The notes beneath the pieces are model-generated. The model saw only the letters and a list, made by a program, of their open reading frames with translations. It made no database searches and was not told the DNA's origin. The position numbers and the translations under genes are program-made. A DNA stretch of 8,950 nt from an archaeon. Its GTDB lineage: Archaea; Nanobdellota; Nanobdellia; Pacearchaeales; GW2011-AR1. The stretch covers positions 1 to 8,950 of the forward strand of contig DAOWFF010000051.1 in the NCBI GenBank assembly GCA_030638105.1, in the 5' to 3' direction. This document shows, one piece after another, positions 4,844 through 8,950 of the stretch. Each line of letters opens with the position of its first letter. Position 1 is the first letter of the stretch.

Positions 4844-5887
4844 TTATTTATTTTTAATCAACTTTTCTAATCTTTTTTTAAATTCATCTAAATCCTTTAC
4901 TTTAATCTGCACTCCAACTGCATTTTTGTGCCCTCCTCCTCGGGCTCCTTCAAGATTTCCAATTACCTTTAAAACAACATCGCGAATATTTTCTCCACGA
5001 ACAGAAACATTAATTTTAGATTCTTTAACATAAGCGACGACAATTATTTTTTCAGGAAACGAAAACTTTAACCCATTCGCCAAATCAGCACTCATGCTTG
5101 TATCCCCTGCGTATTTAAAAAACAGCAAATTGGACTCATCAACATTTAACTTTGCCTTTTCTAAAAATTTCTTATATTTTTCATTTATCTCTTTAAATCT
5201 TTTATGCATAAAATAATTTTTTTCGCTTTCTTCCAAAACCTCATAAGGTGTTTGAACTTTTGTCAGGTAATTTAACATTTTAATAACATTCGTAGTCCTG
5301 TCTTTTAAACCAGAACCAAAAATTTTGGAAATTTTCCCTATTTGAGAACCATAAAAAATTTCAAATGCATCTTTTGAATCAATCCCCAAATCAGGATATT
5401 GTTTTTTAAAATCTGAATAAAATTCCGGGAAAAATTTGTCAGATATGCAACCAGCGACGCCAATCCATAAATCCTGTTTCCTGTTTGTAATTTGATCACA
5501 CAAAGCCGTAACTGGCTCATTAGTTTTATTTTTATTAAATAAAGGATTATAATAATCTACAAACTCTGGAATTTCCTTTTTGTCAATTTTATGATGATCA
5601 ATCCAGACAACAGGAAGATTTATTTTTTCAATTTCTTCCCAAAAATTTTTATCAACAGTTGGCACATCTAAAATAAAAACATAATCTGGATTTAATTCAT
5701 TAATTTTTCGAAAATAATTTTTATTCAAAGGCGTTAGCTTCACAGCAACTCCTTTCCCTCGCTGAATAAATCTTTGCAACAAAAGAAAACTGCACAAACC
5801 ATCTTGGTCATTATCAAAAAAAAACAACGGATTTTGAGCCCTGTTAAGATGTTCTTTGATTTCTGATATTTGTTTTTTAGTTAGCAT
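4844..5887 (-). CDS. DHH/DHHA1-family phosphoesterase (RecJ-like)
   Basis: A 347-residue metal-dependent phosphoesterase. The DHH domain shows FFFDNDQDG at 22-30 (Asp25, Asp27 and Asp29 as candidate manganese ligands), ILDVP with Asp74, the name-giving DHH at 97-99 in WIDHHK, and Asp150 in GCISD. The C-terminal DHHA1 domain (about 255-345) ends in the substrate-binding GARGGGHKNAVG at 314-325. This is the layout of archaeal RecJ-like nucleases (including the GINS-associated GAN type) and of nanoRNA/cyclic-dinucleotide phosphodiesterases, so the substrate is single-stranded DNA, RNA or a small nucleotide; sequence alone does not decide. There is no extra OB-fold and no membrane segment, so it should be cytosolic. 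ATG 5887 follows the GNAT stop with no spacer (TAAATG), indicating translational coupling on one mRNA. Confidence 0.88.
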   Translation of the reverse strand: MLTKKQISEIKEHLNRAQNPLFFFDNDQDGLCSFLLLQRFIQRGKGVAVKLTPLNKNYFRKINELNPDYVFILDVPTVDKNFWEEIEKINLPVVWIDHHKIDKKEIPEFVDYYNPLFNKNKTNEPVTALCDQITNRKQDLWIGVAGCISDKFFPEFYSDFKKQYPDLGIDSKDAFEIFYGSQIGKISKIFGSGLKDRTTNVIKMLNYLTKVQTPYEVLEESEKNYFMHKRFKEINEKYKKFLEKAKLNVDESNLLFFKYAGDTSMSADLANGLKFSFPEKIIVVAYVKESKINVSVRGENIRDVVLKVIGNLEGARGGGHKNAVGVQIKVKDLDEFKKRLEKLIKNK

Positions 5888-6304
5888 TTAATTAAATTTC
5901 TCGTGAAAAAGTTTATATTCCTCTCCCTCATTTAATCCTAATTTTTTATAAAATGAAAGAGTTTTTTCATTAAATAGAGGAACTACAAGAAAATATTCTT
6001 CTACCTTTTGTTTTTTTAATTCATCCTTGAATCTTCCAATTAATTTTTGCCCAATTCCTCTTCTTCTAAAATTTTTATTTACAGTTAAAAGATCTAAATA
6101 AACTAATTTACTTGTTAATTTAAATCCCACCATAAATCCTAAAATTTTACTATTCTCTTCTGCCACAAAAAACAAACCTTTTCTTAAACTATCTCTAAAA
6201 TATTCTTCGTCAGGAATTGACCCTCCAGACATTTCAAACTCCTTTATATCGCCCAATCTAACACATTCATAAATATCCTTAGGTTCTGCCTTTTTTATTC
6301 GCAT
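5888..6304 (-). CDS. GNAT-family N-acetyltransferase
   Basis: A 138-residue acetyl-CoA-dependent N-acetyltransferase of GNAT fold. Helix 1 follows the first strand (RIKKAEPKDIYECVRL), strand 4 is YLDLLTVNKNF (69-79), and the acetyl-CoA pyrophosphate loop is RRRGIGQKL at 80-88, fitting the Q/R-x-x-G-x-G/A motif A. The C-terminal NEKTLSFYKKLGL (112-124) is the usual motif B, with Tyr118 as the candidate general acid. The pattern resembles RimI-like enzymes that acetylate protein N-termini or free amines, but the substrate cannot be told. Leaderless: TATA-like box 6332-6325 is about 25 nt before ATG 6304. It is first in a two-gene unit with the DHH phosphoesterase. Confidence 0.85.
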   Translation of the reverse strand: MRIKKAEPKDIYECVRLGDIKEFEMSGGSIPDEEYFRDSLRKGLFFVAEENSKILGFMVGFKLTSKLVYLDLLTVNKNFRRRGIGQKLIGRFKDELKKQKVEEYFLVVPLFNEKTLSFYKKLGLNEGEEYKLFHEKFN

Positions 6305-6324
6305 ATAGTAAAATTAAATTTGAG

Positions 6325-6332
6325 ATTTATAA
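6325..6332 (-). promoter_or_regulatory. TATA box of the GNAT-DHH operon
   Basis: TTATAAAT on the minus strand is centred about 25 nt before ATG 6304, again predicting a transcript that begins at the start codon. It is the only promoter I see for the two genes downstream. Confidence 0.5.
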
Positions 6333-6382
6333 TTGTTTCCTAACCAAATAATTTAATAAATATTTTACAAAAGAATAATAGT

Positions 6383-7510
6383 TTAAAAATCTTCAAGAAT
6401 TTCGGTTTTTAGTTTTTTATATCCAAAAAAATCAGTTGTGTAATTGTAAGCTCCAGCATTTAAAAAAATTATTTTATCCCCAATTTTTGGATTTTTTAAT
6501 TTAACTTTATATCTAAAAATATCATCCCGCGTCGGAGAATTCCCTTTAATTAAATAATAATCTCCCGTGCCCTCGTCAGGCAATTCATTTTCTACAAGCA
6601 TTTTAGTTCCAGTTAAAATATTATCTAAAGCACAATTATAAATCGTAGTATTAACAACCAAATTCTTTTCTTGAATTTGAATAATTTCTGTTTCTAATTT
6701 TATGCACGGACCTGCTAAAAATCTTCCTGGTTCAATGTATGTTTCAATATTATATTTGTCTAAAAATATTTTTGCATCTTTTAATTTAGAAAAAATGTAT
6801 GGAAAAACATTCGTATTCAAACTCCGATAAACCGACGGCAAACCCCCACCCAAATTAACAAAATCAATTCTTTCTAAACTTTCTTTTGTCAAAGAATCAA
6901 TCAACTCATCTTTAATTTCCCACTCAGAAGTATTTTGCGATTTTCTGTGAATATGAATTCCAAGTTTATCAATAAACTTATTGCCCCTAGTAGAAATGTT
7001 GGAAACATTTCTCGGGGTACACCCGATGGGTGTCCCAATTTCAGAAACAATTTCATTAATTTTTTTAGAGGACATTCCATAAACAAAATATTTTCCAGAA
7101 CCAATTCGGTGTTCCTGAAATTTCATCCGCAGAGAAAGATTAATTTTAATTTTTTCATTTCCAATAACATTTAATAATTTTTCTAAATCAATTTCATTAT
7201 CAACTACAAAATTTTTAACACCTGTTTTTAAAATATTTTTTAATTCATTTTCTGACTCTGCTTGACAAAAAAACCAAATTCTACGCCCAGAATTCCATAA
7301 TTTGGGTGATGCCTCCAGGTTTTTCTCCTCAATCATTTCAATTTCCTCTTTTGCGTGAATAGAAAAATCAACATCAGAAATTTTCTGCAAAACATTCCCA
7401 ACTTCTTTATTTGTTTTATAACTATAAGAAATTTTCAGCCCAAGATTTTTAAGAGTTTTTACCTGTTCTAAAAGAATTTTTTTTGAGAGGATGAATTTAG
7501 CTTGTGTCAT
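6383..7510 (-). CDS. Fold-type III PLP-dependent amino-acid decarboxylase (Orn/Lys/Arg/DAP type)
   Basis: A 375-residue alanine racemase-fold decarboxylase. Lys32 in SYSYKTN is the PLP Schiff-base lysine, HIHRKSQ (186-192) is the ring-stacking histidine region, NLGGGLP (219-225) and EPGR (260-263) hold the phosphate, and NAGAYNYTTD (351-360) ends the C-terminal beta domain. The family decarboxylates ornithine, lysine, arginine, diaminopimelate or carboxynorspermidine. At the place of the usual G-P-x-C-D/E motif it reads GNSPTRDD (323-330), so the catalytic cysteine is missing. Residues 159-176 are encoded by a GC-rich double palindrome and look inserted. ATG 7510 is fixed by GGAGGG 8 nt upstream and overlaps the deoxyhypusine synthase gene by 14 nt, so the two are one operon. 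Likely product is a polyamine or its precursor; the exact substrate is unknown. Confidence 0.85.
   Translation of the reverse strand: MTQAKFILSKKILLEQVKTLKNLGLKISYSYKTNKEVGNVLQKISDVDFSIHAKEEIEMIEEKNLEASPKLWNSGRRIWFFCQAESENELKNILKTGVKNFVVDNEIDLEKLLNVIGNEKIKINLSLRMKFQEHRIGSGKYFVYGMSSKKINEIVSEIGTPIGCTPRNVSNISTRGNKFIDKLGIHIHRKSQNTSEWEIKDELIDSLTKESLERIDFVNLGGGLPSVYRSLNTNVFPYIFSKLKDAKIFLDKYNIETYIEPGRFLAGPCIKLETEIIQIQEKNLVVNTTIYNCALDNILTGTKMLVENELPDEGTGDYYLIKGNSPTRDDIFRYKVKLKNPKIGDKIIFLNAGAYNYTTDFFGYKKLKTEILEDF
6984..7036. repeat. Double palindromic element embedded in the decarboxylase gene
   Basis: Two perfect hairpins stand side by side. AGAAATGTT (6992-7000) pairs with AACATTTCT (7004-7012) around loop GGA. 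ACACCC (7019-7024) pairs with GGGTGT (7028-7033) around loop GAT. Flanking CCCC (6984-6987) and CCC (7034-7036) can each pair with GGGG (7014-7017), giving alternative extended folds. GC content is 28 of 53 bases, far above the surrounding gene. It contributes residues 159-176 of the protein without breaking the frame. Confidence 0.75.
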
Positions 7511-8444
7511 TTTTTAATCCCTCCTTCTTCAATTTATCTAAAACACTGCACATCATTAAGGGAAAAGTTATGCAAACATCGCCGTTTACTGTCGCGGCTT
7601 CTGCATCGTCTTTTAATTTCCCCCATGACTTTGCTTCTTGAGTTGTTGCTCCAGACAAACTTCCTGAACTTGCGTGCGATGTTGTCATGTAAACAGCATA
7701 ATCAAAACCCCCAGATAGCGACGCTGAAAAAATCGCATAATGTTTTGAGGTGCTTCCTCCTAAACTAATCAACCCTTTTTTCTCGTCAAAAGATAAATCT
7801 GTAACAACTCTCTCCATATCTTTAATTGTATCTACAATAAAATCGGGATGTTTTTGCTGAAACATATACAACTGAAATCCAAAACTTGAGTCGGCAATTC
7901 CTGGACAATAGATTGGAATATTCTTTTTCGCTGCCTGATAGAGAATAGAATTAACGTCTTTAATCATTAAGCCAATTTCTTTTAATAATTCAGATGTGGA
8001 AATCCTCTTGGTTTTTTCATAAATTCTTTCCAAATATTTATTCATTTCATCTTCAAATTTCATATAGCTTTCATTTCTAATCAACAAGTTTCCCACCCTG
8101 TTTTCTCCTTTTTCATGTAATGCGATATCGTCTGCATAAAAGTTACTTAATTCAAATTCTTCTCCTAAAGATTTCATGATATCTTCTTCAACTGAACCAG
8201 AAGTCGTTACCAGAATATTTGGAATTTTTAGTTTGCATAATTGTGCGAAAAAACCCCTCAAACCAGATGTAACCATGTTTGATGTAAAAGTCAAAAAAAT
8301 CTTCGCCCCAGAACGTTTCATTTTTAAAACGACATTCACCGCTTCGCTTAACTCAATTGCCTGATAACCCAAAGAGCCAAAACTATCTACGCATTCTTCA
8401 ACAGACATTTCAGGTCTCCAAAAAAAATCTTTTACTTTTTTCAT
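7497..8444 (-). CDS. dys: Deoxyhypusine synthase-family protein
   Basis: A 315-residue member of the deoxyhypusine synthase family, which transfers the aminobutyl group of spermidine, via NAD and an enzyme-lysine imine, to a lysine of translation factor a/eIF5A. Visible landmarks (from ATG 8444) are SNMVTSGLRG (55-64) and TSGSVEED (81-88) for NAD, CPGIADSSFG (180-189), GGSTSKH (229-235) with the active-site histidine, and EAKSWGK (270-276) with catalytic Lys276 and Trp274. The human Asp316 position reads Leu here, so a paralogous activity such as homospermidine or another aminobutyl transfer is possible. ATG 8444 is preferred to TTG 8459 because the TATA box at 8486-8477 puts the start site near 8455, just before it. 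It is first in an operon with the decarboxylase. Length is normal for the archaeal family. Confidence 0.9.
   Translation of the reverse strand: MKKVKDFFWRPEMSVEECVDSFGSLGYQAIELSEAVNVVLKMKRSGAKIFLTFTSNMVTSGLRGFFAQLCKLKIPNILVTTSGSVEEDIMKSLGEEFELSNFYADDIALHEKGENRVGNLLIRNESYMKFEDEMNKYLERIYEKTKRISTSELLKEIGLMIKDVNSILYQAAKKNIPIYCPGIADSSFGFQLYMFQQKHPDFIVDTIKDMERVVTDLSFDEKKGLISLGGSTSKHYAIFSASLSGGFDYAVYMTTSHASSGSLSGATTQEAKSWGKLKDDAEAATVNGDVCITFPLMMCSVLDKLKKEGLKNDTS
7519..7524 (-). promoter_or_regulatory. Strong Shine-Dalgarno site of the decarboxylase gene
   Basis: GGAGGG on the minus strand, 8 nt before ATG 7510, lies inside the 3' end of the upstream gene. It is the best ribosome-binding site in the window and shows that internal operon genes here use anti-Shine-Dalgarno pairing while first genes are mostly leaderless. 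Confidence 0.7.
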
Positions 8445-8476
8445 TTTTGGTTCTTCCAAAAAGGAAAGCAGGAAAA

Positions 8477-8486
8477 TTTTATATTT
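8477..8486 (-). promoter_or_regulatory. TATA box of the dys-decarboxylase operon
   Basis: AAATATAAAA on the minus strand follows a purine run that fits a BRE. Predicted start site is about 8455, leaving a leader of roughly 10 nt before ATG 8444 and excluding or nearly excluding TTG 8459. Confidence 0.55.
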
Positions 8487-8591
8487 ATTTTTTTCATTTT
8501 ATTAATAAAGTTCAAACTAGAATTACAAAATCGGGATTGCCAAGGACTCGCTGAATTTTTCAAGATTCATATTTTATTCAGAAAATTCTCA

Positions 8592-8606
8592 TTTAAAAAT
8601 TTATTG
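8592..8606 (+). promoter_or_regulatory. TATA-like region upstream of the small membrane protein
   Basis: TTTAAAAATTTATTG contains overlapping TATA-like matches centred 25-30 nt before ATG 8626. A second match, TTTTTAAAG (8642-8650), is centred about 27 nt before the in-frame ATG 8674, so the sequence does not decide between the two starts. Confidence 0.35.
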
Positions 8607-8625
8607 TTTATGTTTAACCTATACA

Positions 8626-8889
8626 ATGCACAATCAAAATCTTTTTAAAGAAAAAATTGCGTATAAATATACAATGAACAAATGGTTTGAACTTTTAATG
8701 GGATTGGTTCTGATAAATGGAGCGGTCTTGGTTGGATGGTGGACTTCGTCGCAGGCAGTAACTATCTTCGGAAAAAGCGTGAATTTCCTGAACTCGGCAT
8801 GGATTGTTTTTCAGGGAGGAATTTTCTGGTTTGTAGTTATGATTGGTTTACTTTTTATTATGCTTGGGATTAGCGATTTGAAAGAGTAA
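8626..8889 (+). CDS. Small two-helix membrane protein of unknown function
   Basis: An 87-residue frame, or 71 residues if translation begins at ATG 8674 (MNKWFELLMG). The shorter form reads as a compact protein: helix one at about residues 20-38 of the long form, a polar stretch TIFGKSVNFLNS with a short amphipathic helix, helix two at about 62-82 (GIFWFVVMIGLLFIMLGI), and a charged end SDLKE. The first 16 residues of the long form are polar and basic and look less like a membrane-protein start, so I lean to 8674, although promoter-like sequences suit either. There are no cysteines, no catalytic motif and no recognised family. It is divergent from the dys operon. The remaining 61 bases of the window (8890-8950) show nothing I can name. 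Confidence 0.7.
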   Translation: MHNQNLFKEKIAYKYTMNKWFELLMGLVLINGAVLVGWWTSSQAVTIFGKSVNFLNSAWIVFQGGIFWFVVMIGLLFIMLGISDLKE

Positions 8890-8950
8890 AAAACTCATCA
8901 ACCAAAAAAAATTAAACTGGATTCTATAATTGATGCAATAATCAAAAGAG

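Noticed and set aside
4809..5033. Plus-strand open frame of 74 codons
   Set aside because: Antisense to the 3' end of the DHH gene, covering its conserved GGGH motif; the peptide is low-complexity and has no promoter or ribosome-binding site.
6346..6360. AAATAATTTAATAAA on the plus strand, identical to the sequence before proS (2334-2348)
   Set aside because: On the plus strand it would drive only antisense RNA into the decarboxylase 3' end. In DNA this AT-rich a 15-mer match of A/T words is weak evidence of function.
6935..7174. Plus-strand frame across the double palindrome
   Set aside because: Shadow of the decarboxylase gene on the other strand; its translation of the palindrome has no family likeness.
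8445..8459. TTG 8459 as start of the deoxyhypusine synthase gene
   Set aside because: It sits only about 21-22 nt from the TATA centre, probably at or before the transcript start, has no Shine-Dalgarno site, and adds five residues of no visible value; ATG 8444 is better.
8460..8625. Possible small RNA or tRNA in the divergent region upstream of dys
   Set aside because: No cloverleaf, T-loop consensus or C/D-box pair on either strand; only short inverted repeats such as TGAAT/ATTCA near 8553-8570.
1..8950. CRISPR array or rRNA
   Set aside because: No regularly spaced repeats and no conserved rRNA stretches were seen on either strand.

Overview
The window looks like the chromosome of an AT-rich archaeon, most plausibly a small-genome DPANN lineage (Pacearchaeota/Woesearchaeota-like). 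That lineage placement is an inference from gene content; no marker here names a species. The archaeal evidence is an archaeal/eukaryotic-type prolyl-tRNA synthetase, a deoxyhypusine synthase-family enzyme, and TATA-like boxes centred about 25 nt upstream of many start codons, which implies leaderless mRNAs. Shine-Dalgarno (SD) sites appear mainly at genes inside transcripts.

Layout. Positions 1-132 hold the 3' end of an IS200/IS605-type tnpA and its right-end hairpin. The hairpin is translated as the N-terminus of a polytopic membrane protein (106-816), so the insertion appears to have replaced that gene's original start. Next come a membrane-anchored trypsin-like protease with a coiled-coil stalk (825-1685), a six-helix membrane protein (1733-2335) and proS (2370-3824). 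A HicA-like toxin (3923-4156, +) and a HicB-like antitoxin (4153-4410, -) follow. They face each other tail to tail and share a palindromic TTAA as both stop codons.

Positions 4411-4843 contain no long gene. On the minus strand this stretch has two well-formed promoters. Each is placed to launch a leaderless micro-ORF: a 24-codon ORF that runs on in frame past one UGA, and a 32-codon ORF. An AT-rich stem-loop and short repeats lie between them. Beyond this is a minus-strand pair with no spacer, a GNAT acetyltransferase followed by a DHH/DHHA1 phosphoesterase (6304-4844).

From 8444 down to 6383 an operon encodes a deoxyhypusine synthase-family enzyme and a fold-type III PLP decarboxylase. They overlap by 14 nt and the second gene has a strong internal SD. 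Together they suggest polyamine synthesis feeding hypusine formation or a related aminobutyl transfer. The decarboxylase lacks the usual catalytic cysteine and carries an 18-residue in-frame segment encoded by a GC-rich double palindrome, apparently a small palindromic element inserted into the coding sequence. Divergent from this operon is a small two-helix membrane protein (8626/8674-8889).

The most notable items are the palindromic element inside the decarboxylase, the IS end that became a gene start, the convergent hicA/hicB pair and the micro-ORF locus at 4520-4840.
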